A stretch of 64,000 nucleotides of DNA from Skeletonema tropicum (Eukaryota; Bacillariophyta; Thalassiosirophyceae; Thalassiosirales; Thalassiosiraceae), in assembly GCA_037178625.1 (NCBI GenBank), contig CM074127.1, positions 372,001-436,000 on the forward strand, given 5' to 3'. Made by a program: the position numbers and the translations under genes. The notes below the pieces were generated by a model, which worked only from the letters and a program-made list of their open reading frames with translations, did no database searches and had not been told where the DNA came from. Positions 52,101 through 61,154 of this stretch are shown here, piece by piece (position 1 is the first letter of the stretch; every line of letters begins with the position of its first letter).

Positions 52101-55100
52101 GGGGCTACGACTTCTGGCTGACTGGCCAGTGGCGGTCCTTGTGCTAGCAGTTTGATGGAACCATCTTCGTATTCCAGAATCGTCGTTGGTACCACTGATG
52201 AAGCGGGCTCATCCAGCACTCGGACTGGCTGCATGATCGACACTCTGTCATTCGATTCCACGTCGTGAGCGTATTCATAAATCGTATCATCCGAATGTAT
52301 CTCCACTGTCCGTGTGTCCGTGTTGAGGAAGTGACGCCAGATCCGTTTAGATGGGTTGATCCAATCTCCAAGTGGCTCCTTAAGAAACAACGATTTGCTA
52401 TCAGTCAAACGTTGCAGGGATCTCTTCCACAATTTCCAATCTGCTTCCGTCGGATATTCCGTGCCAAATTCCAGTGTTGACCGCTGTTTGCCAAGGCGCC
52501 CTTCAGGTGAGTCCTTCCAATGCCCATCAAGCAGATACTGCTCTAGATATCGTCCATTTGGCGTAGTCACGTCAGAGAGGAACATTGCCTCCTGAGCTTT
52601 CCTCACTCTATTGACTCGCTGTAGCTCCGTCCCTCGTAGACCCAGTTCAACCATGCAGTCCATAATAGCCCTATCCTTGTTCCTCGGGATGGGGATGTCA
52701 TCATATTGCAGATCCAGCACGATTCCCAGTTCGTCTATCTTCTCCCATAGGGCTTTCGCCCATGCGTTGGTTGATAAATGACCCCAAACTTCAAAGTCAT
52801 AGTTGAAGGGACAGTCCGGTACCCCTATTTCCACTTGGAGGTGTTCCATAACTGCTCTTAAAGTGATCCCTAGGGCTGAAGTTGTTCCATAGTGTTGCAA
52901 GAATGAAGATAAAGTAGCAGCCGCAGTTTCCACAGTCAAGTCGTAGAGACCGATTCCACCAAACGTGGCCGGCAGGTATCTCCATTCCTTGGTAATTGAT
53001 CGGTTGACACCTAGGTTGCTTAACATATAGAAATCTGCTGACATCAATCCTTTTTTGAGCTCAGGGATTGACGCCGAGCAGGCCCCCAGACCGTACCTGA
53101 GTCCAGACCATAGCTGATTGGTGTAGCTCATCCACACCGAACGAGTTGGTATTTGCCCGCTCTTAATCTGAGCCGTCCACGTTGTCATTTTTTCTCTCAT
53201 CTGCTCGAAGTGTTGGTCTGGCTTCCCGTCCGGTCTAGCGTAGAGACCTAAGTTGTTGTCAGCTTTATTCGATGGCAACCTATCTATCTGCGCAGTGCCC
53301 CCGTCGGTAGTAGGGACGTGGAAAATCAAGTCATCCAGTTCACTCATGTCAACCTCTTCGCCGTCTGAGGGCATCGCTTTTTGATCCGTGTAACACCAGC
53401 CGCCCTTTCCATCGGGTGTTTGATCGTGTATTGTAACTCCACATTTGTCTGGTTTCAAAGCGCCACCCGTTTCCCCTAAAGCACCTGCCCAATCCGAGAT
53501 TGACTCTTGCCCTCTAGCACTTGTCGAGATAATGTCATCGTCAGCTCTAAGTCCTTCCCACAAATTGGTATCATCAACATACAGGATTCCCACCTGATTA
53601 ATCTTTTTATGTGAGATTGGACACTTCACTTCCACTCCATGCCCATTAGTTTTGTGGGTATTAATCATGACCGTGCTGATCTGTTGCCATGTCGGAGGAG
53701 CTGCACCGTTCCCTTGAGCGAGACCGTGTTTCCCGTCCTCTTTTCCACCAAAATATGAAGAGGATTGGCCAAAACCAGTTCGTAGGAAAAACTCCATATT
53801 ATGCAAAGGGCGGAGCATCGACAGTGCCGCACATTTGGGCACTTTAAACGCCTGTAGAGTGAGGCTGGCGATAGGAAGAGCAACCCGATCGTAGCACTGG
53901 GCCGCATCAACCTGTGCCACCAGGAGGGGTCTTTTGGTGATTCGGGCAATGTCGTACATCAATACTTGTTGCAGGATTGCATCTTCTGCCGTGCGTCCCT
54001 TCCCACTGTAGATCTCCTCCGGGACCATCCCCTTTGCTCGGGCGAGGTCCAGCATGCGATGTCCAAAAATCAACTTATTACAGAAATTGAAGTCAGCCTC
54101 AAGCAAGAGAATAGCTCTCAGTTTATTCACCAACGCAACACCTGCAATCTTCTCGAGCATTACCGACAGACCCCGAGCCCAACGTTCTGGGCCGGTTCCT
54201 GTTTGAATCATAAGAGAGAACTTCTTTGCTAGCAGCCTGGAAAGGTCGTCATCGTAGGCTATCGACTTATAGTGACCAAAATGCAGCCCCGATATCGAGG
54301 ATGACGTTCTTTCTTTCACTTTCTTCCAGTAATATTGGTAGTCCTCCTGTGAAACGACAACGGAAATCTCACCATCGCCAATTTTTTTCCAGATGGCTGC
54401 AATTTCGTCCAGTATCAGTATTGTGCGTTGATCTGTGTCTGGGGGAGGGGCGAAAGATCCCTCAAGGATTTCTATCGCTGCATTTGTGTCGGCGTAGACT
54501 CCCAGGAGGTCGAATAGTACCCCTTGGCAAACTGGGGCAGAAGTAGCCCGTCCAAACCTTGTGCGGAGTTCTGCCTTTAGTGCCTCTTCAATCGATTCTT
54601 TTGTGGCGTGCTCGACAACTTTCCCGTCTGCTTGTGTAACTTCCACTCTTGTAACATTCATCACTCCTTGCTGCTTTGTTGCTCGTTTAATCCCCTGCCA
54701 CTGTTTTCTTTGAGCCTCCCCTTTGAGGATCAGCTCCACCCTCTTGGCTTCATCAACCCGTTCATTTATCACAGCATCGGTCAACTTCTCGTGTAAAAAA
54801 TGCTTTCTGAGGTAAGGTGATTCAGCCATGAGTTCTCGTGTGCGTTTTTTGGTCTCCTTGTACAGCTTAACCACTTCATCCACAGGGTACCGAAGACAGT
54901 CCTCCATTCCTTTGCGCCTAGCGAATCTTCTCAAATTGCCCCAATTGACCTTTTTTCCTTGGTGATGTCGCAGTATCCATTTCAGGAGGTGGCATTTATC
55001 CATCCACGATTGTATTGCTGGAGAGAACTCATAATGCGCCGGGTAAATCACTCTGCATTTCGCCTCTGCGTGTAGCATCTCCTCTTCAATCATGTTGTCC

Positions 55101-56557
55101 AGGATTTCCATCTTGGACACCACTTCAGCCGAGGGCGGGAATGAGGCTATCCTACTTACTTCTTTGAGCTTCTGGGGGATGCGTCTATCGCTGAGGCCTT
55201 TTTTTAATTGTGCAAGGTACTTCACTCTTATCCGCGGCACCTTTGAGTTAAGCTTTCTAGCCTTTGGTGGCACAATACGACAAATAGAAGTGCCAATAAC
55301 CGACCGCATCTGTAGGTCGACAACCACTGGCCGGTGATCTCCCAAATCACCGTCGAACGGTAAGTAGCTGGCTCCAGTTAGTTCAACGTCATCCGAGATC
55401 CATATACCGTCGATGGCCCCATTCTTTTGGCTGTTGCCTCGAAAATGTGTAGCAGGACCTCTTCTTCCGGGGACCATACGGTGCACTGCTTCCCTCATGC
55501 GGATATCATCCTCTGCAAGTCGTTTACTAAGGACTCCGTCCAACACATTCTCATTAGCATCCATCATCAGAACAACCCTGTCTCCTTTGCTGCGCCACCG
55601 TTTGATGGCATCGACAATGTGTCTCCGGAACAGATCCTTGGGGTTGGTCTTCAGCTGGTGCGATTGGATGTATCTCTCAATATGTTGATAGTATGTACCA
55701 ACCCCTTCTGATTTACAGGGCGCGTAGGCACTTAAGAAGACTGTTCTCACGCCATTGACCGGCTCCGTCCTATACCAGCTGAACATTCCCAGCTCAGTGG
55801 AATCTTTACCGCAGGTCATGGGTAAGCCCGACAACTCGTCTCTAATCACAACTGCTGTCCCCCCCGCTTGAACATTACCAATGTTCTGAAGTTCCCGAGT
55901 GTTCTGAGAATGTACTGATTTGATTCTGTCATCTCCATGTCTTAGCATCGAGGCTACCGTCACTGATGATTTTAGATGGTGGAAGTTGGTGTTGGTCTCC
56001 TGGAGCCCCAGAACATCCACACCATACGTCCGCAGGACGTGCTTGAGTCTATCTACCTTGTGGTTGTTGTGCTTCCACAGACTGAGCCCATTGATATTCA
56101 ACGACATTATTCGAACTACCTCACTGCCCTTCTCCTCCACCCTCAAGTTCCCGTAAATAGGCACAATCGTATTCTCCACTGTCTGGCCAAGTGGACGGAG
56201 TTCTTTCGTCGAGGAGGTTCTATCTTGTTTCTCCCTCTCTTTGTGCCTATAATCATCAAGCAGTTCATTGAGGTCCTTTGCTGACGGATCATCGCACCAA
56301 CGCTGCCTATTTGCTATAAGCTGCCTCATCGTATCTGCATCTAACTTATCACTTGTATTATTCTTTTCGCTGCTGTACCTCCCTCTAAATTTGACGTGGT
56401 TGCGTGTATTCGAGAGTCGGTACTGTTGTGCACGCCGGGCCGATTTCTTCTGATTGGAGGTACTGCGGCGAGGTTGTTGCTTACGTTGCCTCTCTTGAAT
56501 GGATTGGCTCACCTCGGGGTATCGGGCAAAATACCGTAGAGGCTGCCCATTATCCAT
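49196..56557 (-). CDS. LINE ORF2: APE endonuclease-RT-RNase H-zinc knuckle-Ulp1 protease (2453 aa)
   Basis: Residues 1-145 are basic. The endonuclease spans ~147-415, with IMSLNINGL, VLGLQETNT, MDANENV and GDLGDHRPVVVDL carrying the catalytic Asn, Glu, Asp and His. Reverse transcriptase, ~740-1060, has VAQVDAAQCYDRVA (motif A), GLAQGNGAAPPTWQQ (B) and ILYVDDTNLW (C). RNase H, ~1520-1660, has CCTDGSY, RGEQLGML and FCDNKGTI. A CCHC-like knuckle CPNCGCFETADHLNRC lies near 1790. After a Pro/Lys-rich linker, ~2130-2320 is a C48/Ulp1-type cysteine protease: LNDEVINGYLLRVLLP, THWLLL (His), LWDSQG (Asp) and KQTNGHDCGLFVL (Gln and Cys). The C-terminus is basic. All catalytic residues are intact. Translation probably follows ORF1 by stop-start coupling. 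Confidence 0.95.
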   Translation of the reverse strand: MDNGQPLRYFARYPEVSQSIQERQRKQQPRRSTSNQKKSARRAQQYRLSNTRNHVKFRGRYSSEKNNTSDKLDADTMRQLIANRQRWCDDPSAKDLNELLDDYRHKEREKQDRTSSTKELRPLGQTVENTIVPIYGNLRVEEKGSEVVRIMSLNINGLSLWKHNNHKVDRLKHVLRTYGVDVLGLQETNTNFHHLKSSVTVASMLRHGDDRIKSVHSQNTRELQNIGNVQAGGTAVVIRDELSGLPMTCGKDSTELGMFSWYRTEPVNGVRTVFLSAYAPCKSEGVGTYYQHIERYIQSHQLKTNPKDLFRRHIVDAIKRWRSKGDRVVLMMDANENVLDGVLSKRLAEDDIRMREAVHRMVPGRRGPATHFRGNSQKNGAIDGIWISDDVELTGASYLPFDGDLGDHRPVVVDLQMRSVIGTSICRIVPPKARKLNSKVPRIRVKYLAQLKKGLSDRRIPQKLKEVSRIASFPPSAEVVSKMEILDNMIEEEMLHAEAKCRVIYPAHYEFSPAIQSWMDKCHLLKWILRHHQGKKVNWGNLRRFARRKGMEDCLRYPVDEVVKLYKETKKRTRELMAESPYLRKHFLHEKLTDAVINERVDEAKRVELILKGEAQRKQWQGIKRATKQQGVMNVTRVEVTQADGKVVEHATKESIEEALKAELRTRFGRATSAPVCQGVLFDLLGVYADTNAAIEILEGSFAPPPDTDQRTILILDEIAAIWKKIGDGEISVVVSQEDYQYYWKKVKERTSSSISGLHFGHYKSIAYDDDLSRLLAKKFSLMIQTGTGPERWARGLSVMLEKIAGVALVNKLRAILLLEADFNFCNKLIFGHRMLDLARAKGMVPEEIYSGKGRTAEDAILQQVLMYDIARITKRPLLVAQVDAAQCYDRVALPIASLTLQAFKVPKCAALSMLRPLHNMEFFLRTGFGQSSSYFGGKEDGKHGLAQGNGAAPPTWQQISTVMINTHKTNGHGVEVKCPISHKKINQVGILYVDDTNLWEGLRADDDIISTSARGQESISDWAGALGETGGALKPDKCGVTIHDQTPDGKGGWCYTDQKAMPSDGEEVDMSELDDLIFHVPTTDGGTAQIDRLPSNKADNNLGLYARPDGKPDQHFEQMREKMTTWTAQIKSGQIPTRSVWMSYTNQLWSGLRYGLGACSASIPELKKGLMSADFYMLSNLGVNRSITKEWRYLPATFGGIGLYDLTVETAAATLSSFLQHYGTTSALGITLRAVMEHLQVEIGVPDCPFNYDFEVWGHLSTNAWAKALWEKIDELGIVLDLQYDDIPIPRNKDRAIMDCMVELGLRGTELQRVNRVRKAQEAMFLSDVTTPNGRYLEQYLLDGHWKDSPEGRLGKQRSTLEFGTEYPTEADWKLWKRSLQRLTDSKSLFLKEPLGDWINPSKRIWRHFLNTDTRTVEIHSDDTIYEYAHDVESNDRVSIMQPVRVLDEPASSVVPTTILEYEDGSIKLLAQGPPLASQPEVVAPTTFLERLRSKGGEWMWDSISFSSDPSWIVEAIQRGSLFCCTDGSYMKKLAPEICGAAWVFYCAESQQWLKGEFTEHSKWANSYRGEQLGMLAIHLILLTIEEHYGVPLSNANIFCDNKGTILTFSRKYDRVPGSAKNNDILRVLRKIQSVSALAHKLSHVKAHQDDSLGYACLALEARLNVDCDFRAKAAIKRAIENFSSLPVTLSLPLEAAVVIIDGIKQTADLAKDLRYHVGKVKARQFYADEQLLHPDIFDSVAWEPLRLLLDRRPKMFNLWYAKQCSGYCGTGQMITRYDKTASDKCPNCGCFETADHLNRCRSRIRRGLLLDSINDLQEWMEGHCTHTCIQKWLPLFISLQGSTLFVDMVHSQGWRMSQQMRRVGNSLDRIGWRNVMEGKVSKELLQMQKEHLLKNHSFMTIDSWTSGFLDKLLSLTHTQWICRNLTKHHRTQGTKALASREEILREIEHQLNLGSDGLSAEARCLLEIPTDELYGKKTSELQYWLNAAVASRQAAGDESGGLLEPPAGQGTTGAKQREDRKSKPPGTSKTAAPARKPKALAPFFLPKKARRPAQPSALPTQPPTTLPPAVSPQQQDRIGLLQRNSDEDLHRCQVGALLRDVPANFQLCLQGGDKVRRDAMLRPPQWLNDEVINGYLLRVLLPKVNRQHVYIFNSFFMSTLLRTGADGRSAPSYNFDGVKRWGNRLRRKNKILGVKEIFVPINHSRTHWLLLRANTETKVITLWDSQGRKPGNQFYLTSMLRYLGDKYSELHGVPSDDWKAEWSLEDASNNSPKQTNGHDCGLFVLANATMLAQQIPLSPSSYNEGDFQLLDTRSRVAMLLWLASTNRPVPPAVWAVQSRRRQRPTQSNERSRNGQSKIKPLPAKKASAAVKHSKGKERAKRRRNNKRIIPGGPKTRGKILVTDPTPLQQTHSLLNKKRKAESVVFGEATLLATTQRHAPPKRKKRKQHHPD

Positions 56558-57453
56558 TACACCATGGGCCCCACAACACCTATATCAGATGGAGGGGCCT
56601 GGGAGAGAGCTGCCTCGGCTTGTGAGACCGAGACGTCTACGCAGTCATTAGATACCAATCTATCAAGGAATGATTCACCACCGCGATTGTGTAGAATAAA
56701 TTTGGTGTAGATGCTACACACATCCGAATCCTCACCGCAATACGTATTGCCATTTTCCAAAGTATTGTCACTGTTGTTATGATTTTGAAGCACAACTTCG
56801 ACTGTAGACGTCATCCAATTCACAACGCTAAAAGGACTATAGCCAGAAGTGTTGTTGTTATGTGAAAGAGCGACAAAGGGTCTACTTTGTTGTGTACATC
56901 TCCAATTATATTTGTGGCGTACAAGTGCCGCGTCTTCCATGCTAATTTGCTCCGATATAGGTTCTTCATCATGCCAAGGTGGGGGCCAAGGTGGTTTAGG
57001 TGGGGGAGCTGGGATTGCACCTGTTTGATGTAGTAGATTGTTGGCAGTAATAAGTTGTTGGACTGCTTCCTCCCTTCTCATCTTCATGCCTTGTTTCCCA
57101 ACCGATTGTGTCACAACCCGATTGTTGTTCCAGTTTCCCTCCTCTCCATCCACGAAATTAAAAGTCGTCCATCCCTGCGTTGTGTCCTTTGACCGGCAGA
57201 GTCTTCCATCCCTTAATCCGTCCCTCATTCCTCCGATATCTCCAAAACACCATTCCTGTTTGATGTTGCAACCGGCCGGCCACATGGCCCTGCCGCCGCC
57301 CTTCCCAAACAATGTGAGTGTAGTGTCAATTGATGCGTACTTTTTTGCCGTAGTAAGTCTCGTTTTTAAGGAGCCATTCATATGGTTATTATACATTATA
57401 GTGTTGTCATACCCTGTTCCCAGGGTGCAGTTGGTAGCGGTGTCGGCTGCCAT
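56557..57453 (-). CDS. LINE ORF1, 298 aa
   Basis: Starts MAADTATNCTLGTG 94 bp from the 5' end of the element and ends with TAA whose last A is the first base of the ORF2 ATG. Has a basic/aromatic middle and a KPPWPPPWH proline-rich stretch near residue 160. The C-terminus is acidic. I see no CCHC knuckles or RRM signature. By position it should be the RNA-binding ORF1 protein, but its sequence does not show how it binds. Confidence 0.8.
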   Translation of the reverse strand: MAADTATNCTLGTGYDNTIMYNNHMNGSLKTRLTTAKKYASIDTTLTLFGKGGGRAMWPAGCNIKQEWCFGDIGGMRDGLRDGRLCRSKDTTQGWTTFNFVDGEEGNWNNNRVVTQSVGKQGMKMRREEAVQQLITANNLLHQTGAIPAPPPKPPWPPPWHDEEPISEQISMEDAALVRHKYNWRCTQQSRPFVALSHNNNTSGYSPFSVVNWMTSTVEVVLQNHNNSDNTLENGNTYCGEDSDVCSIYTKFILHNRGGESFLDRLVSNDCVDVSVSQAEAALSQAPPSDIGVVGPMV

Positions 57454-57547
57454 GGTTCACGTCGATCGCTGTAGACGATGTACTAATTCCTACGTAGGTA
57501 TTTATGTCATTTTTTCATATCTTTTCCAGACAACCTGCTTGAGATTG

Positions 57548-57559
57548 TATCAAGTCCTT
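57548..57559. repeat. Target-site duplication of the LINE, 5' side (TATCAAGTCCTT)
   Basis: Exact copy of 48971-48982, directly upstream of the 5' end of the element. Confidence 0.9.
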
Positions 57560-57642
57560 TGCCGGTGACGAAGTTGGTGTAAATGATTTCAGTTGACTGC
57601 TCAATTGACTGCTGGCTGCATTGAATGCACCTTGACGCGTGA

Positions 57643-58014
57643 TTAAGTCGAAAGCTCTTTCATTTTATTGACCCACTGAATCACCAGTTGTAATTGGTCC
57701 TCTTTCTCTTCTCCTGAAGAGCTTTTTCGATCTCCACTATATGCCACTTCCTGTACTCTGAAATGGCAACACGCACCAGTCTCTCTTATTAGCACCTTGG
57801 AAAGGATTACTCTTCTCGCTGTGAACCAAATCTCCTTGAACTTTTTCTCCATATCATCGTTGAAATGTGGGGGAGCATGCTGTCCATCGCCGGCACGTTG
57901 CTTTCGTGTCAACACATTTCTCCTACTATTTACCTTCATGCTTTGTTTGAATGTTTGAGCATTTAGACTTTCAAATTCATGCCTCACGATATCAATCCCT
58001 GCGTCGACAGCCAT
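57643..58014 (-). CDS. Small hypothetical ORF upstream of the LINE
   Basis: 123 codons, MAVDAGIDIVRHEFESLNAQ at the start, charged throughout, ending with WVNKMKELST. No domain, signal peptide or membrane segment. Just past its stop another minus frame is open into the LINE target site and beyond it on the far side (IYTNFVTGKGLDNLGET across the repaired junction). The ORF may therefore belong to a larger spliced or decayed gene interrupted by the LINE. Confidence 0.35.
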   Translation of the reverse strand: MAVDAGIDIVRHEFESLNAQTFKQSMKVNSRRNVLTRKQRAGDGQHAPPHFNDDMEKKFKEIWFTARRVILSKVLIRETGACCHFRVQEVAYSGDRKSSSGEEKEDQLQLVIQWVNKMKELST

Positions 58015-58598
58015 AACATCATTAGCATTTCTATCACACTGTTCTATTGTTGGGTGTTCATCAAATGCCTACATTTTTGTGATAACGTTGGTTTGCGATG
58101 AGGGCATTTACCATCATCATACCCAAGCACCTCTAAATTGTAGCAGCCCTTTTCTTTATATTTGTCGTATTTACCTCCACTCTAACATCTTTGATCTTCC
58201 GTGCGGTGGGCTTGCACAACATCAACATTCCAAGAGGAACTTCTTTTTGTTGTCGAGGTGTTTTGCAGCTGCGGCGGAGACGGAGGCGGGGGCGGCGGTA
58301 TTTTCTGGGTCTCACCAAGATAATCGTTAATCATAATTGCTGTGATTCTAGCTTCCCCTTCTTCGCCATCATAGGTTATGTTGTGCATGCATAAAATGCG
58401 GACTCAAATGAGAATGGCGAATGGCGACCTATGGCGATGATAGCTTTTTCACATCGTTTTCATGTCCGATGCAAAAGTTCTTGAAGATCGTAGCAAATTT
58501 TGAGGTCTGTACATACAAGGGAATAAGTAATGACTAGTCTGTACGTCGATTCAGAACTTAGAAGTTTTCAGAACTATAAAAAAGAAAACATTCCGGCT
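58015..58598. other. Intergenic stretch, no supported gene
   Basis: Overlapping ORFs on both strands at 58079-58394 are mutual shadows over a GCGGCGGAGACGGAGGCGGG stretch. No RNA gene or repeat recognised before the tandem duplication at 58599. Confidence 0.4.
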
Positions 58599-58829
58599 CG
58601 TTTCCTGTATCACGGAAATAACCTAAAGCCACACACACATTTTTTGACATCTTTGGCGATTGGCTTGCCCATCTTGCTATTTACTACTTAGATGATTAGG
58701 AGTAGCCGGGGCAGTAGATTTTAGATATTCGTTTCCCGTAGCACAGAAATAACCTAAAGCCACACACACATTTTTTGACATCTTTGGCGATTGGCTTGCC
58801 CATCTTGCTACATAGATGATTAGGAGTAC
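58599..58829. repeat. 131-bp tandem duplication
   Basis: The segment CGTTTCCTGTATCACGGAAA... (58599 to about 58704) recurs from 58730 to about 58829, a 131-bp period. Only a few substitutions and a small deletion (TTACTA) near the end separate them. It lies just upstream of the small secreted-protein gene and may form part of its promoter. Confidence 0.85.
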
Positions 58830-58932
58830 TTCGCATTATTATTATTATCATTCGATTCAACAAACGAAACATCATTCTCCCTTCTCACGTCGTCTACATC
58901 TGCATTCAAATTCAATTATTCTACAGCACAAA

Positions 58933-59298
58933 ATGAAGAAGTTCATCACCTCCATCCTCACCCTTCTCTTGGTCTTCTTGGCTACACCATCAACTTCTGC
59001 TACTGCTACATCTACTTCACCTTCTGCTACAGACGCTGCAGCTACTCCTACCTTATCACCCGAGAGCAAACCGTCCGGCAGTCCTACTAATCCATTGTCA
59101 CTAGCCCCAACTGCGGCTGCAACTTCTGCCTGCACAGATAAGGTGGGAATGTTCATGAATCACCTCAACAATTTAAAGACGTGCGATTGGCTTAATAAAG
59201 AATGTCACAAGCAAATAGGACCGGTATTGATTGTGCAACTAGAGCCAGAAGAGACCACTAGGAACACGGATATCATGGTGACTAAGCTTAAGAGCTAA
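58933..59298 (+). CDS. Small secreted protein, Thr/Ser/Pro-rich with short Cys motif
   Basis: The start at MKKFITSILTLLLVFLATPS is preferred over 58816 because it begins a clean signal peptide. Gives 121 residues: signal peptide, a Thr/Ser/Pro/Ala-rich linker (about residues 20-62), then ACTDKVGMFMN...LKTCDWLNKECHKQ. The C...KTCDWL...C spacing resembles the first half of the small Cys-rich repeat common in secreted diatom proteins, but the later cysteines are missing from this frame. An unrecognised intron or frameshift near 59215-59290 is possible. Confidence 0.5.
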   Translation: MKKFITSILTLLLVFLATPSTSATATSTSPSATDAAATPTLSPESKPSGSPTNPLSLAPTAAATSACTDKVGMFMNHLNNLKTCDWLNKECHKQIGPVLIVQLEPEETTRNTDIMVTKLKS

Positions 59299-59421
59299 AG
59301 AAGAAGAGTGGGCTATTCCCAAAGGTGATGAAGGAGCACCAACGTGCGACGTCATCTTGTGTGAGAGGATCAATCACGGGTTCTTACCGCGGTTGCTACT
59401 TGACACGTGTGAACAGGAAGA

Positions 59422-60065
59422 ATGACTGTCGTAACGGTATTGGAATACCGGAAGAGAGTCATTCCCTGTGACATTCTCCCCCGAACTAGTGTGAACCAAA
59501 AACGAGCTATCAAGACTGGAAAACCCATGGTAAACCATCCGGATAAAAAACCAGTCTATCAGATAGAGACCAAAACCCAACTTGGGAAAAAAAGACCTCC
59601 AGGCAATGTCAATTTCGATCGAATCAAGGACGTAAGTTCTTTTGTGATATTAGAGCAACCAAATGTACTTTCCTTGACATCGGTTGTGTGTGCATAGGAT
59701 TTGGCCAAGACGTCGTTGTTCAACGTTCAGTTTCCATTTCCAATTCGAATAATTTCTCTATACACACCCCCTGTACTCCTCAATACTATGGGGTCTTTAT
59801 CAATTGTTGTAGCGCTCACTAGACTAAACTAACTGAGGCTCGTTTTTGTATCGTACAGTTCCTTTCGTGTCAACTTCAGTCGCTTGAAGAAGAGACCTCC
59901 GTTGGAGTCTCTGCTCTCGGCAGATTTAAGACTTTAAAAACGGCTAGATCAAAGCCTACGAACCAAATCAGTATTTGGGATCGCGACGCTTCGAAGTTCT
60001 TTCGAGCGTTTGGAACTATCCACCAATTTCTTTCGGCAGCGGCCATCCTGGCGACCATAGTATAA
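59422..60065 (+). CDS. Hypothetical multi-exon gene
   Basis: A frame from 59422 (MTVVTVLEYRKRV...) reaches a good donor GAC|GTAAGT at 59630. An acceptor GCATAG at 59697 and another, TCGTACAG at 59858 preceded by a CTAAC branch-like site, follow. The last segment 59859-60065 is open for 68 codons before TAA and reads FLSCQLQSLEEETSVGVSAL then DRDASKFFRAFGTIHQFLSA. The middle exon boundary (about 59698-59760) is uncertain. No family recognised, and the model is tentative. Confidence 0.35.
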
Positions 60066-61154
60066 CAAGTGTCTATCTTGGACAACGCTTTACTGGCTTC
60101 GCAAGGGCTGCGTTAAACGGTGTGGTACGAAGAGACCAGATTGTCTTCCGGCTGCATTCGGATTTGACGATCGGGCTGCATCAACAGGTTCACAAGTGAC
60201 TCTGTTTTTGCGGCAGTAGTACTGCGGTGGGTGCATTGTAATTGTAACAAGTACATATTGCACTCCGTCCAGAGAGGTTGTATCATCTCTGTATTCTTGA
60301 ATATCGTGACTTACGTGTTGGAAGAGTATCACTGGCTTCATGTGCATTCATCACTTCTGCCTAAAACGATTTAATCAAGAGTCTTGAAGAACAGGTAGAG
60401 AGTCCGCTTGAACTTCACTTGAAGTGTGAGAAGAGGAGTCACTCTATCTCGCGGATTCACCAACATCCCGTTCGAATCTTTGGTAGTGGGAAAGTCAACC
60501 ACTTTGAACGAGCCGTGGAAGGTCGATCATAGTTTCACACATAATAATGGCAATTTGAATGTTGCAAAGGGGTAAGCGCATCCTGAGCTCCCTCCTCAGC
60601 CTTCTTTGGCACCTCTACCTCAATCGAATCTAATATCAGATCAGACGATAGGGCAACAACAACTGCATGCACAACTGCATAACTTCCTGATAAAATAAGC
60701 GTACTTGCATCAGTACCTGTCAGAACCTCGTTGACGTAAAGTGCGTTCTTACGATCCATCGGCCTAAGGCACAAAACGGTCGTGATATACCAGATCCCCT
60801 AAGCAAGGTCTTGGATCTTGGATTGAAGAGCTGCCGGAATCACCACAGAGGTATCTCCTTTTGCATCGTTGCATAGGCTCTGCATACATCATCTCTGTCG
60901 AAGATCATTAGAATATTTCTCGATTCCATTAGAATGTTGCGGCAGGTCCAGGAACATACGTAGCTAGCTTTGCTTCATCAACGTTTATATCAGAACACTA
61001 TCTTCTACTTCCATGTCGTGTGTGACTATGCGCAGTCACAAGAGCTTACCATTTGTCTTTGTCATCTTTAGATCAGCCACTCAAAGAGCTGCTGTCTTCC
61101 CAAGTCTGCATTATAACAGCGCACTCCAATGAGCTGCTGTCGGTACCTCTTCCT
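60066..61154. other. Intergenic stretch, no supported gene
   Basis: About 1.1 kb with scattered short ORFs (for example 60535-60774 minus) without domains. No tRNA or strong repeat recognised. It ends at the 5' LTR of the second Copia copy. Confidence 0.45.

Larger units (their letters stand above)
48983..57547 (-). mobile_element. Full-length non-LTR retrotransposon with EN, RT, RNase H and Ulp1-like protease
   Basis: 8565 bp on the minus strand between 12-bp duplications TATCAAGTCCTT. Parts in sense order: a short 5' UTR (57547-57454, 94 bp), ORF1 (57453-56557), ORF2 (56557-49196) and a 213-bp 3' UTR. The 3' UTR has two adjacent perfect hairpins and ends in a TTTA-repeat tail at 48983-48997. 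ORF1 and ORF2 overlap as TAATG. No internal stop or frameshift is seen over nearly 2750 codons, so this copy is young and may be active. APE-type endonuclease plus RNase H suggests the I-like group of LINEs; the additional Cys protease is unusual. Exact clade is inference. Confidence 0.95.

Noticed and set aside
49251..56625. Plus-strand ORFs across the LINE
   Set aside because: All are short and antisense to the continuous domain-bearing ORF2/ORF1 frames.
58182..58394. Overlapping small ORFs over the GCGGCGGAGACGG stretch
   Set aside because: Open on both strands because of base composition; no start context, domain or splice partner.
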